Shown in pieces: positions 40,241 to 51,105 of a stretch of DNA of 64,000 nucleotides. The notes under the pieces were generated by a model. That model worked only from the letters and a program-made list of their open reading frames with translations, was not told the origin of the DNA and made no database searches. Within the stretch, counting starts at the first letter, position 1, and the number at the start of each line of letters is the position of its first letter. The stretch covers positions 186,001 to 250,000 of the forward strand of contig JAPQWV010000356.1 of assembly GCA_027422505.1 (NCBI GenBank), in the 5' to 3' direction. This DNA is from Craterostigma plantagineum. Its lineage: Eukaryota > Streptophyta > Magnoliopsida > Lamiales > Linderniaceae. Both the position numbers and the translations under genes were made by a program.

Positions 40241-41820
40241 AACTACTCCCTCGCGATTAAATTACAACTATACCCATCAGATAAGTAAAAAAGGATTTCA
40301 TTATTATAATATTATTATTGTTATAAAAATATTATTGTGATTAATATTTATATTATGATTATTGTGATATATAATTATAAATGGAATTATTTAGTAGAGA
40401 GAGGATATAAATATGAATCAATTTCAATACTTGGTGTGCTTTTACAATACAACTCAAATGCCTTTATATAGGCAAATTTATCAAATTACAACAACAAAAT
40501 AGAATAATCAAAACCAATTTAATAATCCCATCTATCACATTCTAATTTGATCAATCCATATACATCCATTCCAATATTTCATAATACTCCCTTGGATGTA
40601 TATTTAGGAATAATGCCTCGTTAAAACCTTACTAGGAAAAACCCAGTGGGATAAAAACCTAGTGAAGGAAAAAAAGTACATAATCCTTTATTATGCTTTC
40701 AATGTTGCCTCATTAAAAACCTTTAATGGGAAATCGCATGGGAGAAACCACATCGGAGGGAAAAGAGTGCAACGCATATTTGCTCCCCTGATGATATTAT
40801 CATTTCAAATCTCGAAGTCTTCGAACGTCAATTGAATATCAATTTTCTAAAAATTATTGGGGGAAGTGCTTTCATAAATAAATCTGCAAGATTTTCGCTA
40901 GATCGCACTTGTTGTACATCAATATCGCCATTTTCCTCCAACTCGTATGTTAAGAAATTTTTGGAGAAATATGCTTTGTTCTATCGCCTTTAATACATCC
41001 TTCCTTTAATTGTGCAATAAATGTCGCATTATCTTCATATAATATCGTCGGAAGTAACTTTTCAGATAATAAAAGCCCACAAGTTTGTTGTATATGCATA
41101 ATTATCGTTCGCAACCAAATGCATTCTCGGCTAGCTCATGAATTGCTAATATTTCAGCGTATTTAGATGAAGTAGCCGTTAAACTTTGTTTAACTGATCG
41201 CCATGAAATGGCAGTTCCTCCATACGTAAATAAATAGTTTGCGATCGAGCATTATGTGGGTCGGATAAGAATCCAGCGTTCGCATACCCAATTAAATCTG
41301 CTTTCATCTCATTGAGTAGAACAATCTCATATCAATTATTCCTTGAAGGTATCGAAATATTCGCTTGACTCCGTTCCAATGTTTACGAGTCGGCGAAGAA
41401 CTCTATCTTGCCAATAAATTTACAGCAAATGCTATATCAGGTCGCGTATGACTCGTAAGATACATTAGCTACAATAGCACTAAGATATGGTACTTCAGGA
41501 TCAAGTAGCTCTTCATCATTTTCACGTGGTCTGAACGGATTTTTATTTACGTCTAAGGATCGGGCAATCATCGGAGTATCCAATGGATGAGCTTTGTCCA
41601 TGTAAAACCTTTTCAATACCTTTTTCGTTTAAGTTCTTGATGTACAAATATTCCATTATTTAAATGTTCAATTTGCAGTCCGAAACAAAATTTGGTTTTC
41701 CCGAGATCTTTCATTTCGAACTCATTTTCGAAACAATCAACAGCTTTTGATAACTCTCCAGGAGCAAGTTTGATCATTTTTATACCCTTCTTGTTAACGT
41801 CAATGTTCAATTCTTGGGTG
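40240..41820 (-). mobile_element. Decayed Copia retrotransposon fragment (3' part)
   Basis: On the minus strand, 41820-41600 encodes a reverse transcriptase piece (FEMKDLGKTKFCFGLQIEHL). About 41430-41110 encodes RNase H remnants (ADLIGYA.AGFLSDPH), broken by frameshifts and stops. A CAGGGGAGCA purine run near 40780 looks like the polypurine tract, and 40240-40780 is probably LTR. Borders are uncertain. The gag, protease and integrase parts are missing. Older than, and unrelated in sequence to, the other Copia elements here. Confidence 0.75.
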
Positions 41821-41943
41821 AAGATTAGTTATGTTCGGCAGAGGTGGGATGGACATTAACTTCAATGGAGGAGTGAAACGGCTTGTGATCTTACAAACAT
41901 TTTGCAACAAAATATTTGCTTGGTGCTCCTACTTTCGATCTAC

Positions 41944-43218
41944 GTTAGACTCCTGAAGGATTCTTCGGAAGAGGAAAAGAACACTAATAAAGTATAGTTT
42001 GATCGAGAAGATACCCAAACAGATAGTTAACCTCGACGAATTAGTGTCCATGTCTGACGTAACGTGCCACGATCATCTAAGAATGAACCGCAAAACCTTC
42101 GAATCGCTTGTGGTTCTTCTACGAGATGTTAGTGGCCTTAAGGAATCTAGATATACCAGAGTGTGGGACAAGGTGGTGATGTTTTTGGTTATTATATCGC
42201 ATAATACCAAATTCGCATTGTGCAAAAAAACTTTAGAAAGTCTGGGGCATCTATTTCGAAGTATTTTCATGAGGTTTTAAATGCCATTTTGAAATTACAT
42301 CATCTGTTTATTTTGCCACCTGAACCAGTAGCCGAAGACAACACTGAGTATAGGTGGAAACATTTTAAGGTATCTATGTTCGGTCAAAATTTATAGTGAA
42401 CACCATCACTGGAACATTATTCCAATTCTTATAAAACTCCATATAGGGTTGTCTTGGAGCGTTAGATGGAACCCATATAAAAGTAATCGTGCCTGAATTA
42501 GGGAAACCTAGATATCGCAATCGGAAGGGCGATGTTACGATCAATGTACTTGGCGCATGTGACCCAAATATGATGTTTGCCTATGTTTTATGTGGTTGGG
42601 AAGGATCTGCGGCAGAGAGTAGAGTTCTACGGGATGCGATCTCTAGAAGATTTGGGCTTAAGGTTCCAAAAGGTACTTTGTCAATGTTGGGCAACTGATG
42701 AAGTATAATTGTTATACTAATACTATTTATTTTATTATCAACAGGGAACTACTACTTGTGTGTAGTGGGTTTATGAATGCAGATGGATTTTTAGCACCGT
42801 ACAGAGGAGTAAGGTATCACCTAGACAATTTTGGCCACGGTAGAAACGCATCACAAAATCCTAAAGAGTACTTCAACATGATTCACAGTAGAGCTAGAAA
42901 TGTGATCGAGCGATGCTTTGGCTTACTGAAAAAATGTTGGGTGATACTACGATCTCCATCTTACTTTCCAGTCGTAACCCACAACCGAATCGTGATGGCA
43001 TGCTGCATACTCCACAATTTTATTCGTAGGGAGATGCCAAAAGATCATGTCGAAGAAGAAGCTGGAACGATCAGGGAGAAAATATTGAAATCATCAATGA
43101 AGAGATAGACAACGAGGATAACATAAGCACCTTAGATGCTTCAGTCGAGTGGGCAAATTGGAGGGATATGTTAGCTAGTACTAGTTTTAATGAGTGGAGA
43201 CATAGTGTTGTGCCTTGA
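41944..43218 (+). pseudogene. PIF/Harbinger-type DDE transposase (ALP1-like), broken
   Basis: Pieces in several frames give LDELVSMSDVTCHDHLRMNR, ESLVVLLRDVSGLK, then (other frame) YFHEVLNAILKLHHLFILPP, LGKPRYRNRKGDVTINVLGA, MNADGFLAPYRGVRYHL, VIERCFGLLKKCWVILRSP and VTHNRIVMACCILHNFI, ending EWRHSVVP. These are the conserved blocks of the Harbinger DDE_4 transposase. Frameshifts occur near 42240 and near 42765; the second falls at the position of the second catalytic Asp, where the frame is lost directly before SGF. No ATG is found at the beginning. A domesticated ALP1-type gene is unlikely given the breaks. Confidence 0.88.
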
Positions 43219-43237
43219 GTTACATGTTTGTCATTGT

Positions 43238-44226
43238 CAGGGGCGGATCTACAGTAGGGCCGGGGGGGGGGGGCCACGGCCCCCGCGAAAATTTTCGAAA
43301 TTTTTAGTACTATATGTGTAATATATTGCTGAATACGTATATATTTATATATATTTCTGTATCATTAACTTATGAGCATGCCATGTAGTGTAATGGTGAG
43401 GTATTCATTCTTTATATCAAAGGTGCGGGTTCGAGTCCCCATCCCTTGTTTTTATTCTTCTAAGGTTTTGTATTGCATGTTTCCTTTTTAATTATTTTCC
43501 TCAACGTTTTTTGTTCTTTTACTTTCATTTAGTCTGCTTTCTTAAAATCATTTTTCATGCTTTGTTGCCTTTATTGTCATTTTTTATCTTTTCTCTTAGA
43601 ATTTTTATTCTTCTTAGTCTCCTCTTTCTTTTTTAGTTTTAGGTAGTTTGGGTTTCAACCAAACAATACAACTAAATTAATTATATATATTAATCAATTA
43701 GATTTTTATTTGATATCTAAATTAATTCTCTTTCCACATTTTGTTGTTCCTTTCATGGTCAATTTAAATTTTAATTATGCACTAATAAAATAAAAACCAA
43801 GTAATAAAAGCTTTCCCTCAAATTTTACCCATGAACCTTAATATAATTAAAAATCACTTGTTGAATAATAAACACAATATCAAATAAAAAATCACGGTTG
43901 ATATTCATAAAACCTATGGCTTGCGTTATTTTCTTCTTTATTCTGAAGCATATTATTATTTAATAGTAATAATACTACGCTATATCAATATCCCGACAGT
44001 TGTCTTTGTCAATATTCGAGCTTCATCAAGATTATCATCGATTATTTATTCTCTTTTTTATCGGTTTTTTGTTTGTTAAATGTATATTTAAGTTTTATTT
44101 TAAGTTCATAAGTTTCAACGAAAAAATCAAAATATATAAATCTTTTTCAAAGAAAAATAGAAAATGAAACTTTTAAAGTCTGCCATTTGCGGCCCCCCCG
44201 GTCAAAAGTTTCTGGATCCGCCCCTG
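43238..44226. mobile_element. 989-bp non-autonomous hAT-like element
   Basis: Perfect 8-bp duplication GTCATTGT (43230-43237, 44227-44234). Terminal inverted repeats CAGGGGCGGATC and, from the right, CAGGGGCGGATCC, with G/C-rich runs just inside. The interior is AT-rich with a tRNA-like segment near the left end and no transposase. It lies between the two genes of the PIF/Harbinger locus. Confidence 0.93.
43386..43438 (+). other. tRNA-like segment with A and B boxes within a hAT element
   Basis: TAGTGTAATGG (43386-43396) fits the A box TRGYNNANNNG. GTTCGAGTC (43429-43437) fits the B box GWTCRANNC. The spacing is about 33 bp, as in real tRNA genes, and a T-rich stretch follows. It could be a tRNA- or SINE-derived passenger. 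Confidence 0.5.
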
Positions 44227-44389
44227 GTCATTGTGTACTTTGTATTTGCTGGTCACACTTGAAGTCTAACCTTACTTCATTTATATGTCATCACTATCAT
44301 GGATTTCAATTTCTCTAGTCTTTTTTTATGCTGCTTGTTGATTCGCTGTTTTCAACCTTTCAATGTCTAGTTCATATCTATGTCTATTT

Positions 44390-45151
44390 CAGGATCTGAT
44401 GGATAGGAGAATGGATACGAGCATCAGGACAAATGCATCTGCAAACGAAAGAAATAGTCGTCGCGGGTGGAATCAACAAGAGGAAGTGACACTCCTTAAT
44501 GCGATAAAGGAGATAGTCACAAGTCGATGGAGACAGGAAAATGGCTTTAAGGCTGAGTATTTAAAGATCATATAAGCAAGAATCATCGACAGATTTCCTG
44601 GTACCGATATACGTGCTACACTGCACATAACTTCTCGATTGCAAAGTTGGAAAAAATGTTATCATAGTCTTTGCACTATGTTGAGCATGACCGGAATAGG
44701 CTGGAATGACTCGACAAAGATGATTGATGTATTCGAAGACCAATGTTGGGATGAATACGTTAAGGTATGTACTTCACACTAAATTATTTTTTGCATATGT
44801 GTTTGCCCTTATTTAACCACGTTTAATTTATTACGTTTTTTCTTCGAGAAAGACCCATTTGTTAAGTCAATGGACCACAAATCGTGGCCCTACTACAATG
44901 ATTGGGTCGAAATATTTGGAAAAGACCATGCTACCGGTGAGTACGCCGAGGACATCGAAGACGTTCTACGGAGTAGCAATGGTTTAAACAGTGTTGATGG
45001 TTCCTTCCCGCCCACCGAACATGAAAATATGTCATTGAACAACGAATTCGTGCAAAGCTCTGAAAGGGAGGAAGCTGCTAGTGGGTCAACTGGAGCGGGG
45101 TCCACTGCAAAGCCTAGACGTGGGCGAAAGAAAAATGAGGGAAATACCTAG
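44390..45151 (+). pseudogene. Myb/SANT-like partner protein of a PIF/Harbinger element, broken
   Basis: Begins MDRRMDTSIRTNASANERNS. It contains a trihelix-like Myb/SANT region (RRGWNQQEEVTLLNAIKEIV ... LQSWKKCYHSL ... GIGWNDSTKMIDV). A second exon holds DPFVKSMDHKSWPYYNDWVE and a tail ending KPRRGRKKNEGNT. An in-frame stop (TAA, 44573-44575) interrupts the first exon. An intron lies at roughly 44767-44852. PIF/Harbinger elements encode such a second, Myb-like protein needed for nuclear import and DNA recognition, which fits the neighbouring transposase. Confidence 0.75.
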
Positions 45152-45829
45152 CGATATGAAATACCGGTACGTAATTAACACACTTGCTGGGCTCATGTGA
45201 TGGTTCGAATTGTTCGTTACGTTTGTGTGAAAGCTTGTAAATATTGTTACCTACATGTGGGTTTTTTGCTGTTGATAGTCGCGGGTGCATCTTTGACGCA
45301 CATTTAAGTCGCATGACGGTAGTATCTGTTATTTTTGTAACTGGATGATTATTGATGCTTGTGATGCTGATATGGGATGTCATAGCCTTATGGGATGACA
45401 GCTTGCATACATGCTGATGTACAACTCCCCATTTTGTAATCTTGTTAAAACATATGTAATTATCGTCTACATAGACAATCCATCACTAACGCATCAGCCT
45501 AACATTGCGACTTAGCATACAGAAAACATACAACGCAGCATACGTCCGTACTTAGCAATCCATTAAACATCATCATCTACCGTTAAGGTATGTACATACG
45601 AAACTAGCGCAAAACAACCTACAAAGCATATTAGCATACCAACTACATAGGGAAAGTATCATGGGACCTATCGAGCAACATTATAGGTTATTGCTCGCAC
45701 GGTCACTAACTTGAGCTTTGGATTCAACCTTGAGTTTCTTTGTTGGTGGCTTGCGATATGCTTTCGGCCACGGTGAAAATGGAGAAGTCGCCTCGTCACT
45801 AGCACAATCTGTCATCTTAGCATCGTCAT
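45152..45829. other. Intergenic, no gene recognised
   Basis: Moderately AT-rich. No reading frame with recognisable content on either strand. Confidence 0.5.
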
Positions 45830-46410
45830 CACTAGCACAATTTTCGTATTAGCATCGTCATCACTACTAATGACTACGACATCAACATGCTTCGGGACGC
45901 TGAAAATCTTAACGATCTTTTCCCAATGTTTTTCACCTTCGAACACAAATAGATGTGCGAACGAGTCATTCTACGCGGCAAGAGAAGAAAATTTCCAATA
46001 TTTACATGCCATTAAGCTCGATACATAAAAGCAATGGTTTTCTCACGGAATATTTTCTGGGAAAAAACCAATACCTGGATCCATTGCTGCCATTTATCCG
46101 ACGGCGCCTGAAGAACATTGGCAGCTTTGTCATAATTCGAAGCCGGGTCATCTACCATATGCTTGAATACATGATATCACGCTCAAGCATTTGAAGACGT
46201 TGCTCGATCTTGTTAGGCTTGAAGGTGTAACCGACTCCTGCAAAATTTGATCGTGGATTCGCAATGCCATCTTTGGGTTCTCCCACTTTGAACTGACCTA
46301 GATCCTTTTGTTCGCACAAACTCGTGATCACAAACTCATCAACATGCTTCGTCCAAAAGGGATTGAAAAGGTAGTCAGCTTGAATCTTGAAGTTACTAAT
46401 GTTGAAACCT
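45830..46410 (-). pseudogene. Possible Myb/SANT-like protein remnant
   Basis: On the minus strand, a stretch reads NPFWTKHVDEFVITSLCEQK ... VGYTFKPNKIEQRLQMLERD. After a frame change come DDPASNYDKAANVLQAPSDK and NDSFAHLFVFEGEKHWEKIV. The Trp-rich start and tail resemble the Myb/SANT-like proteins that accompany Harbinger elements. No complete frame exists. Recognition is tentative. Confidence 0.45.
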
Positions 46411-46672
46411 GAAAAACACACACAAATGTACAAGTCAACGGAATACTTGAGCCCATCAAATTATATGCATCTACTCGTATGAGGTTATTAAGCGGCATAC
46501 TATCTTAAGAGGGCACCACTTATTCCAGTTCTATTTAACGTGAAGAGGAATAAATATATTAATGAAAGCAATACCTTTTCCATCGTCCACCATCTTTGCC
46601 AAAGCTGATTTGTAATTGCTTTCTTAAGAGGGGACCACTTATATAGCGAAGGCTGCTATGTGTTAGATGTGA

Positions 46673-46987
46673 TTGGCTTTAATGCAATCTAATCTCCCAC
46701 CACCAATGAGTTAATATCTAGATTTGCTATAAATATTCAAGCTATTGCTTGATTCAGTAAAGCCGTCAACTTCAATATTGGCTTTAATGCCATCTAATCT
46801 CCAACCACCAATGAGTTAATATCTAGATTTGCTATAAATATTCAAGCTATTGCTTGATTCAGTAAAGTCGTCAACTTCAATATTGGCTTTAATGCCATAT
46901 AATCTCCAACCACCAATGAGTTAATATCTAGATTTGCTATAAATATTCAAGCTATTGCTTGATTCAGTAAATGCATCAACTTCAGTT
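46673..46987. repeat. Three tandem copies of a 105-bp repeat
   Basis: Units start TTGGCTTTAATGC at 46673, 46778 and 46883, each with TATCTAGATTTGCTATAAA and TTGCTTGATTCAGTAAA in the same place and only a few substitutions between units. No coding content. Confidence 0.95.
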
Positions 46988-47187
46988 TGAATGACATGTA
47001 CGTCGAAGTTTTAACTTCACTGAACAATATTATTTTAAATTCCATTCCAAGATGGGTACACAAGCAATTATGCATACAAATACATTCTAAAATTGGTTGA
47101 TACGAAATAGGATTAATTATAGAATTATAAGTCTACCTCCATAAATGCATTACAGAACATCAATATAGTCTAAAAACTAGGTAAAAT

Positions 47188-47768
47188 TTACTCAAGAAAC
47201 GCAAGATAAAGTTGAAGTAAAACTCCAAGTACAATCAATTTCTTCATTCCAACAATGCTTCTACGCACTTCCTTGACATCAGTTTGATCAGCCAATATTG
47301 ACGCCTTTATGGCACCAACTTCAATGCTTATCTCCTTATCTCCCTACGATTTTCAGTAAGATCATACGACATCATCGTCAACCCCTCGTAAACAGCTGTA
47401 ATGTCAACACTTGAATCGTGAAACTGCCCTTCAACATCGTTGTTGCTTAGTAAAGGTTCAGATGTTTCGTTGTCGGGGTTGAGATATGCTACGCTTTTTG
47501 GGTGTAACCATTTGAAATACCGACATGCACGAGTTTTACAAACAGCGTACAACTTACCTATAGAAGCCTTGTTCGGACCAACTACTTCCACAGAAGCTTG
47601 TTGAGCATAAAAACAGTTACACTTGTCGACGTTATATCGTAAGTCCATAAGTTGACCATGCCGAAAACCGTTTTCAGAAGACATCCTACAGAAATCGAAC
47701 ATAAATAAGAACATTACACCTTTGTCAGAGTTGGAATGAAAGACTTGGTGTAGAAAAAATTCCTCCAA
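47188..47768 (-). pseudogene. GRF-type zinc finger protein with C-terminal hydrophobic segment, frameshifted
   Basis: Contains the pattern CNCFYAQ ... LYAVCKTRACRYFKWLHP, that is C-x-C ... C ... C-x-Y-F-x-W, a GRF zinc finger. After ENRREIRR the frame closes. The next frame continues KEISIEVGAIKASILADQTD and ends in a hydrophobic run (LIVLGVLLQLYLAFLE), the usual tail of this plant family. One frame change near 47335 breaks it. Function in plants is unknown; such genes often lie near DNA transposons. Confidence 0.6.
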
Positions 47769-48490
47769 TTGAAAACGATATAAGAAAATTTAGCAACTAA
47801 CACCTCAGATCATTGTCCTACAACAATGTATCCAGCAGACCTAGCGATTTGAAGGAAGTTCATCATTTCAAACAATAAATATTCATGCTCAATTAGTCGT
47901 AACACTCCCAAATTTTGACCAGTGAACCATATCGTTATGCTGCTAAACCTGAAATTGTTAAGGTTATGCCCCTGCTAGCTGCTACCCATCCCAACAACAG
48001 TTGTAATCTTAACTCAAAAGATTTATAAACCACAAACTCGCCAAAAAACGAATCATATTATTAATATTTGAGCCCTAGGTTGTAACCAAAATGAAATAAT
48101 ACAGACACTTGAAACCTCTTGGTACATCGGCCTTTTCAAGATGCATACGGTACGTGGAAACTGCGATATCAATAGCAGACAGTTGCTGTATTTCGAAATG
48201 TTGATTGAAGAAGACCTAGCGAGGATTTCTTGAAGCAGGGTTAACAAGGTCATTTTACATGGGTCTAAGTTGTCATTTTAATTTATTGGCATGGCAACTG
48301 AACAAGAATATTTTATGGAAGGACACGCTGTCTCGTTGCTATTATCTAGATTTTTATCTTGGGTTGGTTTTATCTTATTGGGGTAATTAAACGGACCCTA
48401 AATTTATAATAACATACCTGTGAAAATACATTTATCATACCTAAGACGCAATTGGATGAGAGTTTCCCTCTATAATAAGATATATATCTA
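47769..48490. other. Intergenic, no gene recognised
   Basis: AT-rich, between the GRF remnant and the MULE-2 target duplication. No coding signal. Confidence 0.5.
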
Positions 48491-48715
48491 CCACTCAACT
48501 GCTTTTCTAATTAAATAATTAAAAAAATCTGAACCATTATTTAAATAAACAAGAAATGAAAAATATTAACAAAATAAAGCATTTCATACAATGTTTATAC
48601 GAGTTACGTAAAATCGTATAAACTTTATACGAGTTACTATCCTCGCTGGCGCGTGCGTCTTACGTGGAGAATATCTTATGAGTTAGATCTGGTTTTTTAA
48701 AACCATACCAGATCA

Positions 48716-49030
48716 ACGCGAAGAAGACGAGAAGACGAAAACGACGGCGACAACGAGACGACGACAAAGACGAGCCTTCACACCGCCGCCCACCCCACCC
48801 CCTCACCGTCCGCGCGCCCGCCTCCGCCGCGAGCCGCCACCCTGCAGTCCGCCGCCGTCCCGCGACGCTTCTGCCTCGCGCCCCGCCGGCCCGACGAGCT
48901 CCGGCAACGTGAACCCGCCGCAACCCGCGCAACGCCCCTCTGCCCCATCGCGATCCGCCTCCCTGCGCCCTGCCGCCCCGTGTCACTGTCCGGCTACCAC
49001 CCGCCACCCCGTCGCCTCGACGACGTCCTA
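48716..49030 (+). other. GC-rich block in the MULE-2 5' leader
   Basis: About 315 bp of strongly C/G-rich sequence (CGCCGCC-type) in an otherwise AT-rich element. It precedes a likely 5' UTR intron (donor GGGTGAGC near 49046, acceptor CTGTAG at about 49147-49152) just before the PMD start codon. MULE-1 has no such block. It could be a captured gene fragment or a promoter island. Confidence 0.6.
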
Positions 49031-49154
49031 GGCGCGATTAGTTTGGGTGAGCGACCCCATTACGATCCGAAATACGATTTTTGTGTTAATTTCATCATTT
49101 TCAAATGCTTTTATTTATTGCTGATTTGATTGGTTTCATTTTTTTAACTGTAGA

Positions 49155-50360
49155 ATGGATTTCGATTCTTCTTACGGGCCTGTTGATAGTTCGGTGTTGA
49201 TGATGCAGTCAAATCATCGTAGTAGGGATTTGTTGTTAGATGAGAATGTGAAAGATAGAACTATTAAGATTAGGTCCTTAGAGAATGTTATGTGGGGTAC
49301 GAGAGAAGCACCGAATGTCCTACACAGTCACTTATTAGGAAAGTTGAAAGATATGGGTCTATACAGCGTCTACAGCTGTATGTCGCAGAGGGTTGACCCT
49401 CATTTGGTTACAACATTGATAGAGCGTTGGAGGAAGGAGACCCATACGTTTCATTTTTTTGTTGGGGAGGCGATAGTAACTTTATAGGACATAGGAATTT
49501 TTTGTGGGGTTTGCTTGTAGACGGTAGTTGTGTCTCCGGTGTGATCCATACGAGGACGGTCACATAGTGGATGGACCAGTGCGAGCGATTGCGAGGTTTT
49601 AGACCGCCTAGTGATAAAATTAAGGGGTCATTGCTGTCGATGAAGTCGTTAGCGAGTTGGTTGTTGGCCTATCTGATTTCGGATGATAGTGATGAGGTAG
49701 CGGTGTTCAGCACGGGGTTATGCAATGGTGCTCTTCGGTGCGGTGATGCTCCCCAACTGTAGCGCCAGTACCGTATCGTTGACGTACCTTCAGTTGTCGG
49801 AGGTTATTGAGGAGGTGTGCACGTTTAGTTGGGGTAGTGCGGTGCTGGCAGTCATTTACAGAGAGCTTTGTTCGGCCTGCGAGCCGAAAAAGCTTAATAT
49901 ATGTGGACCCATACGGCTGTTGCAGGTAATTATATGGAAACTTTTAATAATTTTACAGTTATTTTAAAAATTTATTTAGAACATGGGATTTGTTTAGGCA
50001 TGGGTGTATGTGAGGATCCTGCCATTTCAGCCAGTTCGGGATGTTCATTGTATCTCTATGGAGCCCAGAGTAGCCGATGTGATAGTCTTACCGACTCCGC
50101 CACATGCTGCGAGGTATGGTCGTTCATCCGAATTTTGTATTTTTTTCCTTATTATATTTATAAATGTTGTATAAATACTTGACAGGTGGAACACATTATT
50201 TGACCACACTACGTCAACGAATTCGAACTTACGCACCATCCGCGAGTACATTGATCGGCTGCAGCCGCTTCAATTTGTATGGACTCCGTATGGCATGATG
50301 CTCCCGGAGATTGATGCCCTTCCTCCCGAGTGCTTACCGATCGCTTGTCGATCGGCTGCA
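49155..50360 (+). pseudogene. Plant mobile domain (PMD) gene of MULE-2, broken
   Basis: Starts MDFDSSYGPVDSSVLMMQSN, close to the MULE-1 protein. It keeps MGLYSVYSCMSQRVDPHLV, IERWRKETHTFHFF and SWGSAVLAVIYRELCSACEP. An in-frame stop follows GEAIVTL, and several frame changes come later. Unlike MULE-1 it retains second-half sequence (NTLFDHTTSTNSNLRTIREY, PYGMMLPEIDALPPECLP), showing that the ancestral element carried a longer PMD protein. Confidence 0.82.
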
Positions 50361-50377
50361 GCCGCATCAGTTTTTAT

Positions 50378-50474
50378 TGGGATTGTTATTATTATATTAT
50401 TGTTATTATTATTGTTATTTATTGTTAGTATTATTATATTTATTGTTATTATCACTATTTTTATTATTATTAAG
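50378..50474. repeat. (ATT)n-like simple repeat
   Basis: Imperfect TTA/TTATTG triplet array within the PMD pseudogene region. Confidence 0.85.
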
Positions 50475-51105
50475 AAACCAATTTTGAAACCACAGTGGAT
50501 ATATAAGACCAAAACGGTGAAAACAACGAGTATATTATTTTCATCGCTGCCCGCGTTGTCTAGCACGAGTTTCACCCTTTTCCATCTCATTCCTGGTGCG
50601 AGTTCAACTATATCTACCAGGACCAGTTCTCTCTCGACGAGATTCATTATGAATAAGAGTCCAATCTTCGGGGGTCCAGTAAAGTTCTTCGTGCAATAGT
50701 TCGAAGGTACCTTCATATGTGTTGAATATACTCCACCTTACTGTAATATTGCGCCACTAAATTACCGGAGTGAGTTTTCCATTGACGACAAGCCGCTTGT
50801 GCGGAGAACATGGGATGTTATATTTGCTACAATTTCCACACGTGCATGTTCGATTATTGATCCTCACCGCGTATGTGCGCTGAATTCCAGACATTGTGAC
50901 TTCTGTTGTATGTTGTCAGACATTAAAACGGTATACAACGTGATCCCAAGATTCTGTCGTCCAACTTTAAAACATTCTCGTTGCATAACGTGACCAATCA
51001 GTTTCATTATTCCCCATTAGTGACGATGCTTCTTGAAAGCGATCACGAAAATATTGTACGCACCTGTGAATTTTAAGAAATGAAAGAACACGTCATACCA
51101 AAAAA

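Noticed and set aside
43386..43438. Functional tRNA gene
   Set aside because: A and B boxes fit, but the flanks do not pair into an acceptor stem and no anticodon arm is evident; kept only as a tRNA-like segment.
48660..49007. 115-codon minus-strand frame in the GC-rich block
   Set aside because: Low-complexity Arg/Gly content produced by base composition; no homology recognised.
50295..50716. Overlapping frames of about 134-148 codons on both strands near 50.5 kb
   Set aside because: Translate mainly an (ATT)n repeat into Ile-rich sequence; not a gene.
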